DNA of 64,000 nt from JABDIP01 sp965237625. Its GTDB lineage: Bacteria; Pseudomonadota; Alphaproteobacteria; DSM-16000; Inquilinaceae. Positions within the stretch are counted from its first letter, which is position 1, and each line of letters begins with the position of its first letter. A program made the translations under genes and the position numbers. Location: positions 1-64,000 of the forward strand of contig CBDEGD010000028.1 in NCBI GenBank assembly GCA_965237625.1, read 5' to 3'. The notes beneath the pieces are model-generated. The model ran no database searches, had not been told where the DNA came from, and worked only from the letters and a program-made list of their open reading frames with translations. This document shows positions 41,449-49,742 of the stretch, one piece after another.

Positions 41449-42798
41449 ATGAAACCGACCGCTGGCCTGAGTGCCTCTGACGCGGCGGCGGCGCTTGCCG
41501 ACGGCGAGTTCACCGCCGAGCAGATGGCCACCGCCTGCCTGGACCGGGTCGACGAGACCGAGCCCGACATCCGGGCCTGGACCCATCTCGACCGGGAACA
41601 GGCGCTGAAGCAGGCGCGCGCGCTCGACTCCCATAAGCAGCGCGGATTGCCGCTCGGCCCGCTGCATGGCGTCCCGGTGGCGATCAAGGACATCATCGAC
41701 ACCGCCGGCATGCCGACCGAGAACGGCACCCCGGTCGATGCCGGCCGCCGGCCGCGCAAGGATGCGGCGGTGGTCCGACGCCTACGACGCGCCGGAGCGG
41801 TCATCCTGGGCAAGAGCGTCACCACCGAGCTTGCCTATTTCCATCCGGGCAAGACCCGCAATCCGCACAATCCGGAACACACGCCCGGCGGCTCCTCCAG
41901 CGGTTCTGCCGCCGCCGTTGCGGCGGGTGTCGTGCCACTGGCCATCGGCAGCCAGACCAATGGCTCGATGATCCGCCCGGCGGCGTTCTGCGGCGTGGTC
42001 GGATTTAAGCCCGGCTTCGGCGCCATTCCGCGTAGCGGTGTCATGGCGGCGGCGACCAGCCTCGACCAGCTCGGCATCTTCGGCCGCTCGGTGGAGGATG
42101 TGGCGCTGGCCGCGGAGGCGGTGATCGGCGCTGATGACGAGGATGCGGCGTCAGCCGGACAGGCTGCCGGTGGGCTGTACGCCGTGGCCACAAGCGACCC
42201 GCCGGTCCGCCCGGCGATCGCCTTCGTCAAGACTCCCGCCTGGGACCGCGCCGAGCCGGCGACCCGGAACGCCTTCGAGGAGCTTTGCGGGGTGATCGGC
42301 GATGTGGACGAGGTGCCGCTGCCCGAGGTTTTCGACGGCGCACTGGATTTGCACCGGGTGGTGATGGCGGTGGAGATGGCCAAGAGCCTGGGCGGCTATG
42401 TGGACAAGGCGCCGGAGCTGATCAGCGACGCCTTCAAGGGGCTGGTCGCCGAGGGTCGGGCTGTGTCCGCCTACGATTATCTGGCGGCGCGGGATTGGCA
42501 GCCGATCCTGTCCAGCGGGCTGGATGCGATCTTCGATCGCTATGACGCCATCCTGACGCCTTCGGCGCCCGGTGAGGCCCCGAAGGGGCTGGGGTCGACC
42601 GGCGATCCTTGCTTTTGTACCCTGTGGACATTCTGCGGCGCGCCCTCAATCAACCTGCCGCTGATGACCGGTGAGAACGGCCTGCCGCTGGGCGCGCAGC
42701 TGGTTGGGCGAAAGGGCGACGACGCCCGCCTGCTGCGGACCGCAAGATGGCTGGCGGCACATGTCGCCAATGCCGCCGGAGATGGAGGTAAGCCTTGA
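41449..42798 (+). CDS. amidase signature family hydrolase
   Basis: A 449-residue amidase. The Ser-cisSer-Lys triad is visible: Lys in VAIKDIIDTAGMPTENGTP, and the two Ser in TPGGSSSGSAAAVAAGVVP with QTNGSMIRPAAFCGVVGFKP. Family members hydrolyse amides or carbamates to acids. It follows the TRAP large permease by 27 bases and probably acts on the imported compound or its derivative. Substrate cannot be read from the sequence. Confidence 0.9.
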   Translation: MKPTAGLSASDAAAALADGEFTAEQMATACLDRVDETEPDIRAWTHLDREQALKQARALDSHKQRGLPLGPLHGVPVAIKDIIDTAGMPTENGTPVDAGRRPRKDAAVVRRLRRAGAVILGKSVTTELAYFHPGKTRNPHNPEHTPGGSSSGSAAAVAAGVVPLAIGSQTNGSMIRPAAFCGVVGFKPGFGAIPRSGVMAAATSLDQLGIFGRSVEDVALAAEAVIGADDEDAASAGQAAGGLYAVATSDPPVRPAIAFVKTPAWDRAEPATRNAFEELCGVIGDVDEVPLPEVFDGALDLHRVVMAVEMAKSLGGYVDKAPELISDAFKGLVAEGRAVSAYDYLAARDWQPILSSGLDAIFDRYDAILTPSAPGEAPKGLGSTGDPCFCTLWTFCGAPSINLPLMTGENGLPLGAQLVGRKGDDARLLRTARWLAAHVANAAGDGGKP

Positions 42799-42800
42799 AC

Positions 42801-42965
42801 ATGACAACCGACCGGCTTTTCGCCCTGTTGGCGCTTGCCGGCCTTATCATCTTCGTCGCGGTGCTGGTGGGTTTCGTCGCCGAGATTGACCTGACGATCA
42901 TCATCGTCGGATCGGTCACCATGGCCTGCTACGATTTCTACCAGAGCCTGTTCAAGCCGAAATAG
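42801..42965 (+). CDS. 54-residue membrane microprotein
   Basis: Starts MTTDRLFALLALAGLIIFVA, then a second hydrophobic stretch (IDLTIIIVGSVTMACYDFY) and a basic end FKPK. Two membrane helices fill almost the whole length. GGAGG lies at 42784-42788, so either this ATG or an in-frame TTG two codons earlier, overlapping the amidase stop, is the start. It is embedded in the TRAP catabolic operon. Function unknown. Confidence 0.7.
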   Translation: MTTDRLFALLALAGLIIFVAVLVGFVAEIDLTIIIVGSVTMACYDFYQSLFKPK

Positions 42966-43028
42966 ACGGACTTCCGACCTACCGATTCCAGCGACCTTGA
43001 CCGCCGGGACTGAACGAGGATTCGAAAT

Positions 43029-43994
43029 ATGGCCGACAAGCCGGTCGTATTGGCGACCCGCCGACTGACCGATGCCGTGCATGCGCGGCTGGAGCGCGAC
43101 TATGACGCCGTTCTGAATTTAAAGGATCGGCTGTTCGACCGGGACGAGCTGATCGAGCGCTGTCAAACGGCGGATGCGGTCCTGCCCTGCCACACCGAGA
43201 TCTTCTCCGCCGATGTCATCGCCGCCCTGCCGGCACGGCTGAAGGTGATCGCCAATCACTCGGTCGGCGTCGACCATGTGGATTTGGCGGCGGCCGCCGC
43301 CAAAGGCGTGATCGTCACCAACACGCCGGACGTGCTGTCCGACGCCACCGCCGAGATCGCCATCCTGTGCATGCTGGGCGCGGCGCGGCGGGCCAGCGAG
43401 GGCGACCGCATGGTCCGAGAGGGCCGCTGGGATTTCTGGAGCCCGGCCTTCATGGTCGGCACACAAACCACAGGCAAGCGCTTCGGAGTGATCGGCATGG
43501 GCCGGGTCGGCCAGGTGGCGGCGAGGCGTGCCCGCGGCTTCGACATGGATGTGCATTACACCAACCGCCGGCGGCTGCCACCGGAGCTGGAGCAGGGCGC
43601 GGTGTTCCATGAGAGCGTCGACGATCTGCTGCCCCATTGCGACGTGCTGTCCCTACACTGCCCGGCGACGCCGGAGACCACCGGCATGATCAATGCCCGC
43701 ACCCTGGCGCTGCTGCCGGACGGTGCGGTGCTGGTCAACACAGCGCGCGGCGCGCTGGTCGACGAAGCGGCGCTGATCGATGCGCTGAAATCCGGCAAGC
43801 TGTTCGCCGTAGGTCTGGACGTCTTCGCCACCGAGCCGGGCGGCAACCCGGCCCTGTCGGCGCTGGAGAACGTCTTCCTGCTGCCCCATATCGGCTCCGC
43901 CACACGGGAGACCCGCGACGCCATGGGCTTCCGGGCGCTGGACAATATCGACGCCGTCCTCGCCGGCCGCGATCCGGGCGACCGGGTGGCGTAG
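43029..43994 (+). CDS. D-2-hydroxyacid dehydrogenase (glyoxylate/hydroxypyruvate reductase-like)
   Basis: A 321-residue NAD(P)-dependent dehydrogenase. The nucleotide fold shows FGVIGMGRVGQVAARRARGF. The catalytic Arg is in VNTARGALVDE, the Glu in DVFATEP and the His in LLPHIGSATRETRD. It most resembles the GyaR/GhrB group, which interconverts glyoxylate/glycolate or hydroxypyruvate/glycerate. In the TRAP operon it likely handles a hydroxy or oxo acid derived from the imported compound. Confidence 0.9.
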   Translation: MADKPVVLATRRLTDAVHARLERDYDAVLNLKDRLFDRDELIERCQTADAVLPCHTEIFSADVIAALPARLKVIANHSVGVDHVDLAAAAAKGVIVTNTPDVLSDATAEIAILCMLGAARRASEGDRMVREGRWDFWSPAFMVGTQTTGKRFGVIGMGRVGQVAARRARGFDMDVHYTNRRRLPPELEQGAVFHESVDDLLPHCDVLSLHCPATPETTGMINARTLALLPDGAVLVNTARGALVDEAALIDALKSGKLFAVGLDVFATEPGGNPALSALENVFLLPHIGSATRETRDAMGFRALDNIDAVLAGRDPGDRVA

Positions 43995-44015
43995 GGGTTC
44001 GAACCCACTCTCTTC

Positions 44016-44103
44016 GTCATTCCCGCGAAGGCGGGAATCCAGCATCCCAGGCCCTGACGACAGCACATTATTGCTTCTGGATTCCCGCCTTCGCGGGAAT
44101 GAC
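44016..44103. repeat. perfect 27-bp inverted repeat, family B
   Basis: Left arm 44016-44042 (GTCATTCCCGCGAAGGCGGG...) is perfectly mirrored by 44077-44103, with a 34-base spacer. A decayed relative lies at 28778-28854. It separates the hydroxyacid dehydrogenase from the SDR gene and would form a strong hairpin. Confidence 0.85.
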
Positions 44104-44140
44104 AATGGTGGTGGTGTGCGCGAAAGCCGAGGAGCAACCC

Positions 44141-44893
44141 ATGAACGCACTCGACCTGAAGGGCCGTACCGCCATCATCACTGGCGGCGCCAAGGGCATC
44201 GGTCTTGCGACGGCGGCGCGGATGCTGGAGTCCGGTGCTTCCGTCAGCCTGTGGGATCTCGACGCCGCCGGGCTGGAAGACGCGGCGAAAGCGCTGTCAG
44301 GCAAAGGCACGGTGGAGACCGTGGTGATGGATGCTGGGGATCCGGACGCCGTCGCCAAGGCAATGGAAGCCACCCTCGGCCGGTTCCCAAAGATCGACAT
44401 CCTGGTTGCCAATGCCGGCGTGGTCGGAACCATCAAGAGTGCCTGGAAGTACACGGTCGAAGATTGGAACCGGCTGATCCGCCTCGACCTGACCAGCGTA
44501 TTTCTCGCCTGCCGGGCGGTGGTGCCGCATATGCTGGAGCACGGTTACGGCCGGATCGTTATCGTCTCGTCGATCGCCGGTATGGAGGGTGCGGCCAACA
44601 ACGCCGCCTATTCCGCCGCCAAGGCCGGGGCCGTCGGCTTCACCAAGGCGCTGGGCAAGGAATTGGCGACCAGCGGCATCATCGTCAACTGCGTCACCCC
44701 TTCGGGTATCAAGACCACCATGCTGGACGACGTGACCGAGGAGTATCTGGCCTATGTGTTGGCCCGGATGCCGATGAACAGATTGGGGCAGCCGGAGGAG
44801 GCGGCCGCGCTCATCACCTGGATGGCCTCGGAGGATTGCTCGTTCAGCACCGGCGCGGTGTTCGACCTGTCAGGCGGCCGGGCGGTGTATTGA
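44141..44893 (+). CDS. SDR family oxidoreductase
   Basis: A 250-residue short-chain dehydrogenase. The cofactor motif is TGGAKGIGLATAAR, followed by an Asp in SLWDLDAAG (NAD preference), NAGVVG, catalytic Ser in IVSSIAGMEG and YSAAKAGAVGFTK. The C-terminal NCVTPSGIKTTMLDDVTEEY is typical of sugar or polyol dehydrogenases and FabG-like enzymes. GAGGAG stands eight bases before the ATG. It is the last gene of the TRAP operon, downstream of the 27-bp inverted repeat. Confidence 0.9.
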   Translation: MNALDLKGRTAIITGGAKGIGLATAARMLESGASVSLWDLDAAGLEDAAKALSGKGTVETVVMDAGDPDAVAKAMEATLGRFPKIDILVANAGVVGTIKSAWKYTVEDWNRLIRLDLTSVFLACRAVVPHMLEHGYGRIVIVSSIAGMEGAANNAAYSAAKAGAVGFTKALGKELATSGIIVNCVTPSGIKTTMLDDVTEEYLAYVLARMPMNRLGQPEEAAALITWMASEDCSFSTGAVFDLSGGRAVY

Positions 44894-44923
44894 GGTGAGG
44901 TTGGTCGCGGAGGCGCAGCGCGA

Positions 44924-45116
44924 GCCCTCGCCCTTCGACGGGCTCAGGATGAGGAATTCGGGGCAGGTTCTCAAGGACCTTGTCCGACGACGTCCTGAGC
45001 TCTCAACCTCACCCTGAGCCTGCCTTAGGGCGAGGGCGATGGACAGGAACGTCTGGGAAAACAGACCGCACAACGCCCTCGAATTCCTCACCCAGAGCCT
45101 GTCGAAGGGCGAGGGC
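44924..45116. repeat. family C repeat cluster
   Basis: Several forward and inverse copies of a CCCTTCGACGGGCTCAGGAT-type unit: near 44928-44955, an inverse near 44991-45034, and CCCAGAGCCTGTCGAAGGGC near 45090-45112. It fills the gap between the SDR gene and the convergent ThuA gene. Related to 26817-26886. Confidence 0.7.
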
Positions 45117-45180
45117 GCGCACCGGCGGCTCGGACGATCACGGACTTGATCGTTGTTCCTCTCCCCCGCCTCAACGCCGC

Positions 45181-45942
45181 CTACTGATCCCGCGTCTGCA
45201 CCGGCGCACCGGCTTCCAGAGGCGTCCGCCGGTTGATCACCGACGGTCGGGCGCCATCGGCATGGGAGGGGGCGGACCAGCGCACCGCATTGGCGATCAC
45301 GCGCAGCACCTGCTGATCGTAGTAGATCGGAAAGGTCTCATGGCCGGGGCGGAAATAGAAGATGCGGCCGCGACCACGCCGGTAACAGCAGCCGGAGCGA
45401 AACACCTCGCCGCCCTCGAACCAGCTGATGAAGACCAGCGCCTCGGGCTCCGGCACGTCGAAGGGTTCGCCATACATCTCGGTGGCCGGCAGCTCGACAT
45501 AGGGGCCGATGCCGGCGGCAATCGGATGCCCCGGATCGACAACCCAGAGCCGCTCGCGTTCGCCTTCGTCGGCCTCGCGCCAGACCAGGTCGCAGGACGT
45601 GCCCAGCAAGCGGCGGAAGACCTTGGCGTGGTGACCTGAATGCAGCACCAGCAGGCCCATGCCGTCGAGCACCCGGCGCTGTACCCGGTCGACGATCCCG
45701 TCCGACACCTCGTGATGAGACATGTGGCCCCACCACACCAGCACGTCGGTCTGATCCAGCACTGCCTGTGTCAGCCCGTGCTCGGGCTCGTCCAGGGTCG
45801 CGGTGCGGATGGTGAGCCCATCGCCCGCGATACCGGCGGCGATGGCGCCATGGAGCCCGTCGGGATAGAGCTTGGCCACCACGGGCTTGCTCTTCTCGTG
45901 GCGGAACTCGTTCCAGATGGTCACGCGGATCGGTTGTGTCAT
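45181..45942 (-). CDS. ThuA-domain protein (trehalose utilization family)
   Basis: A 253-residue protein. The ThuA fold shows IRVTIWNEFRHEKSKPVVAK, then TDVLVWWGHMSHHEVSDGI, GLLVLHSGHHAKVFRRLLGT and GRIFYFRPGHETFPIYYD. ThuA proteins adopt a glutamine-amidotransferase-like fold and occur in sugar catabolism loci; the reaction is not established. It is read convergently toward the TRAP operon. Confidence 0.88.
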   Translation of the reverse strand: MTQPIRVTIWNEFRHEKSKPVVAKLYPDGLHGAIAAGIAGDGLTIRTATLDEPEHGLTQAVLDQTDVLVWWGHMSHHEVSDGIVDRVQRRVLDGMGLLVLHSGHHAKVFRRLLGTSCDLVWREADEGERERLWVVDPGHPIAAGIGPYVELPATEMYGEPFDVPEPEALVFISWFEGGEVFRSGCCYRRGRGRIFYFRPGHETFPIYYDQQVLRVIANAVRWSAPSHADGARPSVINRRTPLEAGAPVQTRDQ

Positions 45943-46044
45943 GGCTCCACCGATACCCCGGCCGGCGGCGAATTACAAACGGCGTTCGACTCGTTGTGAA
46001 TCGCGGTATGATCTGGCGTCTGTCAATGCGGCTTGGAGGGTGCC

Positions 46045-46398
46045 TTGTACGAGATCAATCATCGCGACATGCCGAAGACGATCGGCATCCGCATCGGCGG
46101 CGACATCCAGGAAGCGGACTTCGTGGCTCTTCGCGCCGAAATGGCGGCGATCCTGGACGAGCACGCGCCGCTGAACGTGGTGTTCCAATGCGATGAGGGG
46201 CTCGCGATCCAGCCGGCGGTGCTATGGGACGATATGAACTTCGTCGACAGCCGGGCCGGGCAGTTCGGCCGCATGGCGATGATCGCCGGCGACGATTGGG
46301 CCCCGATGCAGGAGATCATGGCCGAGAAGGGCCTTGTCACACGCCAGTTCTCACACGCCGAAGCCGAGGCCGCCTGGCGCTGGGCGAACGAAAGCTGA
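46045..46398 (+). CDS. SpoIIAA-like (STAS-fold) small protein
   Basis: About 117 residues. The SpoIIAA-like pattern includes YEINHRDMPKTIGIRIGGDI, LRAEMAAILDEHAPLNVVFQ and a late HAEAEAAWRWANES. These stand-alone proteins share the STAS/CRAL-TRIO-like fold and probably bind a small ligand. I chose TTG 46045 as start because GGAGGG stands just before it; an in-frame TTG at 46033 would overlap that site. It lies 18 bases before the SRAP gene and likely shares its transcript. Confidence 0.7.
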   Translation: MYEINHRDMPKTIGIRIGGDIQEADFVALRAEMAAILDEHAPLNVVFQCDEGLAIQPAVLWDDMNFVDSRAGQFGRMAMIAGDDWAPMQEIMAEKGLVTRQFSHAEAEAAWRWANES

Positions 46399-46416
46399 CG
46401 GATCACGACGCCCCCG

Positions 46417-47109
46417 ATGTGTGGCCGATATCTCATCACCACGCCGGTCGAGGCGATCCGGCAGATCTTCAAGGTCGATCAGCGGCCTAACCTGGCGGCG
46501 CGCTACAATGTGGCGCCGACTCAGGCGGTGCCGATCGTCCGCCGCGGCGAGGATGGCCGGGAACTGATCAGCGCGCGCTGGGGTTTGGTGCCCTTCTGGG
46601 CCAAGGATCTGAAGATCGGCGCCAAGCTGATCAACGCCCGCGCCGAGACCGTGGCGGCGAAGCCCGCCTTCCGCGATGCCTTTCGCCGCCGCCGCTGCCT
46701 GGTGATCGCCGACGGCTTTTATGAGTGGCGCAAGACCGATGGCGGCAAGCAACCCTATCTGATCCGCGTGGCGGGGCGCGCGCCCTTTGCCTTCGCCGGG
46801 CTGTGGGAACGCTGGACCGACAAGGCGTCGGACGAGCGGATCGAGAGTTGCACCATCATCGTCACCCAGGCCAACGCCCTGATCGCCCCGATCCACGACC
46901 GGATGCCGGTAATCCTGGCACCGGAAGATTACGAGAGCTGGCTGGACCCATCCTCCGGGGATGGCACCCGATTGCTGACCTCCTTCCCCGCCGGGGCAAT
47001 GGAAGCGTTTCCGGTCAGCGCCCGCGTCGGCAATGTGAAAAACGACGATCCGTCGCTGATCGAGCCGGTGCCGACCCAATCAACCTTCGATCTGGCGGCC
47101 GGTCCTTGA
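46417..47109 (+). CDS. SRAP family protein (YedK/HMCES-like)
   Basis: A 230-residue protein that should form a covalent thiazolidine link with abasic sites in single-stranded DNA. Cys2 is in MCGRYLIT; the Asn is in ARYNVAPTQ, the Glu in ADGFYEWRKTDGG and the His in PIHDRMPVIL, i.e. all four family-defining residues are present. Length is normal. Such proteins shield replication forks from strand breakage at abasic sites. Confidence 0.93.
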   Translation: MCGRYLITTPVEAIRQIFKVDQRPNLAARYNVAPTQAVPIVRRGEDGRELISARWGLVPFWAKDLKIGAKLINARAETVAAKPAFRDAFRRRRCLVIADGFYEWRKTDGGKQPYLIRVAGRAPFAFAGLWERWTDKASDERIESCTIIVTQANALIAPIHDRMPVILAPEDYESWLDPSSGDGTRLLTSFPAGAMEAFPVSARVGNVKNDDPSLIEPVPTQSTFDLAAGP

Positions 47110-47300
47110 TGGCCCGGCCGGGATGGGTCGGCCACTGATGCGGCGCTACAGGCAATTGAGGCAGGCGGCCGCGCCGATGCGACGACATGTCCACCGCAGT
47201 GATCGTCGACACTGCATCGAATACGGTAATCGTGTTGTGCTGACCTGGGGTGCCGGCATTACCGGTAAGGAAGACCCCAGGCAGAGGCATTTCTGCGGAT

Positions 47301-48245
47301 ATGATCGATTTCGGAGCAAACCACGATAGCGAAGACTATCCGATACCGGGAATAGTCGGCCGACGCATTCGTGCAGGCCTTGTCGGGCTGGCTTTCCTGT
47401 ACGGTCTGGCCGGCTGCGACATATCTTCCGCCCAGGAGAACTCGGCGGCGGAACCGCCGGGCGTCGACGATCCGGCAGCCGGGCTGGCCATCACGATCGG
47501 ACCGGCGCCAAGGGTCGAACCGGCCGAAGTTGGCGGGCCTGGTATCGGCGATGCCCCGGGCGGACACAATCGGATCGAGTCCGCCATTGGCGGATTCGAC
47601 TGCAGCCGGCTGCGACTGGTCCAACCGCCAGGATCCAGCACCGTTGAACTGCGCGGGCATGTGCCGAGTGCAGAATTGGCGTCCGATCTGGTGGCCGCAT
47701 CGCAGCGGCTGGCCGGCAACGATGTCCGGGTGACCGGGAATCTCATGGTCCTGCCACCGCCGATTTGCGGGGTGCTGGAGACCGTGGAGGAAATGGGGCT
47801 CCCGCAATCCAACGACCAGCAGAACGACCCCTTGGCGGTCGGCAGGCAGGCATGGGCCGAAATACCGCGAGCCATTGACGGCGACACCGCTCTCTTCAGT
47901 CTCCGGGCGCCGGCATGTGACGCCTATTTGTACATCGACTATTACGACAGCGACGGCATGGTCACGCATCTGACGCCGAGCCGATTCCGGTTCGGTGCCG
48001 ACGCAATGCTTGAAATCGGCGGAGCGGACAGCACCACCCAATTCATCTTCGCACCGCCGCTGGGGCTGGACATTGCCGTCGTCATCGCCACGACGGAACC
48101 GCTCTATCGCGGCATCCGGCCTCTCATGGAAAATGGCCGGAGCTACCTCGCCTGGCTGCAGGGCCGCGTCCTGGCGCTACGGGAAGAACGTCCTGATATC
48201 CGGGCTGAGTGGGCCTTCATGCTGATCCGGGTCGAACCCGGCTGA
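47301..48245 (+). CDS. putative lipoprotein with DUF4384-like C-terminal domain
   Basis: A 314-residue protein. After a polar stretch the signal segment LVGLAFLYGLAGC gives a lipobox. A central segment (VELRGHVPSAELASDLVAAS then LAGNDVRVTGNLMVLPPP) resembles a BON-type domain. The C-terminal part, CDAYLYIDYYDSDGMVTHLT followed by FAPPLGLDIAVVIATTEPLY, resembles DUF4384. I start at MIDFGANHDSED; a longer in-frame start exists at 47250. Proteins of this type are often linked to envelope or secretion modules; role unknown. Confidence 0.65.
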   Translation: MIDFGANHDSEDYPIPGIVGRRIRAGLVGLAFLYGLAGCDISSAQENSAAEPPGVDDPAAGLAITIGPAPRVEPAEVGGPGIGDAPGGHNRIESAIGGFDCSRLRLVQPPGSSTVELRGHVPSAELASDLVAASQRLAGNDVRVTGNLMVLPPPICGVLETVEEMGLPQSNDQQNDPLAVGRQAWAEIPRAIDGDTALFSLRAPACDAYLYIDYYDSDGMVTHLTPSRFRFGADAMLEIGGADSTTQFIFAPPLGLDIAVVIATTEPLYRGIRPLMENGRSYLAWLQGRVLALREERPDIRAEWAFMLIRVEPG

Positions 48246-48270
48246 GACGCCGTCGGCACGGCAAACACTA

Positions 48271-49436
48271 ATACCAACCTGCGCGATGGCTGACTCATTT
48301 AGGGGATTCCCATTTTCGTCCTGACATGATTCAAGTTGGCAACCAAAGGAGGTTTGCCATGCGAGCTGGGATTGCGCTGCGCGATGATTTCACCGGTGAA
48401 GAGCTTCGGGCGCTGGCCAAACGAACGGAGCATGCTGGCCAGAGCCGGCGGCTTCTGACGCTGGCGCTGATCTATGATGGCGGGTCGCGCACGGCGGCGG
48501 CGCGGTATGCGGGCGCCGGGCTTCAGACGGTCCGTGACTGGGTGCTGCGGTTCAATGCCCGGGGTCCTGAGGGTCTGATCGACGGCACCGCACCGGGCAA
48601 CCGGCCGAAACTGAATGCCGCCCAACGGGCTGCCCTGGCCGCGAAGGTCGAGGCGGGGCCCATGCCGGCGGTCGACGGCGTGGTGCGCTGGCGGCTGGCT
48701 GATCTGGCGGCCTGGCTGCATGAGGCGTTCGGCCTCTGCCTGCATGAGACCACTGTCAGCCGCACGCTGCGCGAATTGGGCTATCGCAAGCTCTCGGCGC
48801 GGCCGCGCCACCATGCCCAAGACCCGGAGACCATCGTGACGTTCAAAAAAAATTCCCCGACCAGATAGCCACGATCCGATCTCGGCTCGCCGCCGGCATC
48901 GAAATCGAGATCTGGTTCCAAGACGAGGCCAGGGTCGGCCAGAAGAACAAGATTACCCGCCGATGGGCCAAGCGGGGCACCAGGCCGCGGGCACCCCACG
49001 ATCAGCGAACCCGATCAGCCTACATCTTCGGTGCCATATGCCCGGCCCGCGGCGTCGGTGCGGCCCTCGTCCTGCCCCGATGCAACACCCAGGCCATGCA
49101 ATGGCATCTGGTCGAAATCTCATCCCAGGTGACGCCCGGCGCCCACGCCGTCATCCTCCTTGATCAGGCCGGCTGGCATACCACCCACAAGCTCGACGTC
49201 CCGGAAAACATCACACTCTTGCCGCTCCCGCCACGTTCCCCAGAGCTCAATCCCGTCGAAAACATCTGGCAATTCATGCGGGACAACTGGCTCTCGAACC
49301 GCACCTTCAAATCCTATGCCGATATCGTCGACCATTCCTGCTTCGCCTGGAACCGCCTCATCGACCAGCCATGGAAGATCATGTCCATCGGGTCAAGAAC
49401 CTGGGCCAATGCATGATCCTCACTGCAGATTGGTAT
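48271..49436 (+). mobile_element. IS630-family insertion sequence
   Basis: About 1.17 kb. Left end ATACCAACCTGCGCGATG and right end (inverse) ATACCAATCTGCAGTGAG form imperfect terminal repeats. A TA dinucleotide stands left of the element, as expected for IS630 target sites; on the right the flank is AA, so one copy may have mutated or the flank was rearranged. It carries one transposase gene in two frames. Confidence 0.8.
48359..49416 (+). CDS. IS630 transposase, two frames joined by a -1 shift
   Basis: The first frame (48359-48868) encodes the helix-turn-helix part: RRLLTLALIYDGGSRTAAAR, AGLQTVRDWVLRFNARGPEG and HETTVSRTLRELGYRKLSAR. At a run of eight A (48845-48852) a -1 shift leads to the second frame with the catalytic residues: WFQDEARVGQK (Asp), VILLDQAGWHTTH (Asp) and SPELNPVENIWQFMR (Glu). 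AAAGGAGGT lies seven bases before the ATG. Frameshifted expression at A-runs is well known for IS630-type elements, so the gene may be functional rather than broken. Confidence 0.8.
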
Positions 49437-49664
49437 AACCCCTGCGGACCAGGTCGCTCAGATAGGGATTCTGCCGGTGGCGCTGGTGAATTCGGGGAAG
49501 ATATGGCTGTCGAACGAGTCTTTGAAATAGCCCCCATAGACGTCGACTTTAATCGACCGGTCCTGAGCCCGCACGATCGATGGCATGGTGAGGACGGCGC
49601 CGGCGGCCACGCCGGTGGCAAGCACCCAGCAGCGGCCGATGCCGTGTTAATACTTCTTGGTCAT
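49437..49664 (-). pseudogene. remnant of polyamine-type ABC substrate-binding protein
   Basis: ATG 49664 is followed after five codons by TAA, then the same frame reads VLATGVAAGAVLTMPSIVRA, QDRSIKVDVYGGYFKDSFDS and HIFPEFTSATG, i.e. a signal peptide and the N-terminus of a PotD-like binding protein, before stopping (TGA) near the IS630 end. A neighbouring frame then reads QNPYLSDLVRRG. The rest of the gene is absent. It lies downstream of the agmatinase-family gene on the same strand, a fitting context for polyamine uptake. Confidence 0.65.
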
Positions 49665-49742
49665 CACGATGTCTCCCTCGTTGGCCCGGGTTTCGCCCGG
49701 GCTTTACTGCCCTGTCCTGCCCCGATTGCCGGGCGTCATTTG

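Noticed and set aside
43995..44012. GGGTTCGAACCC-like sequence resembling a tRNA T-arm
   Set aside because: No acceptor, D or anticodon arms could be found around it; it directly follows a gene end and precedes a palindromic repeat.
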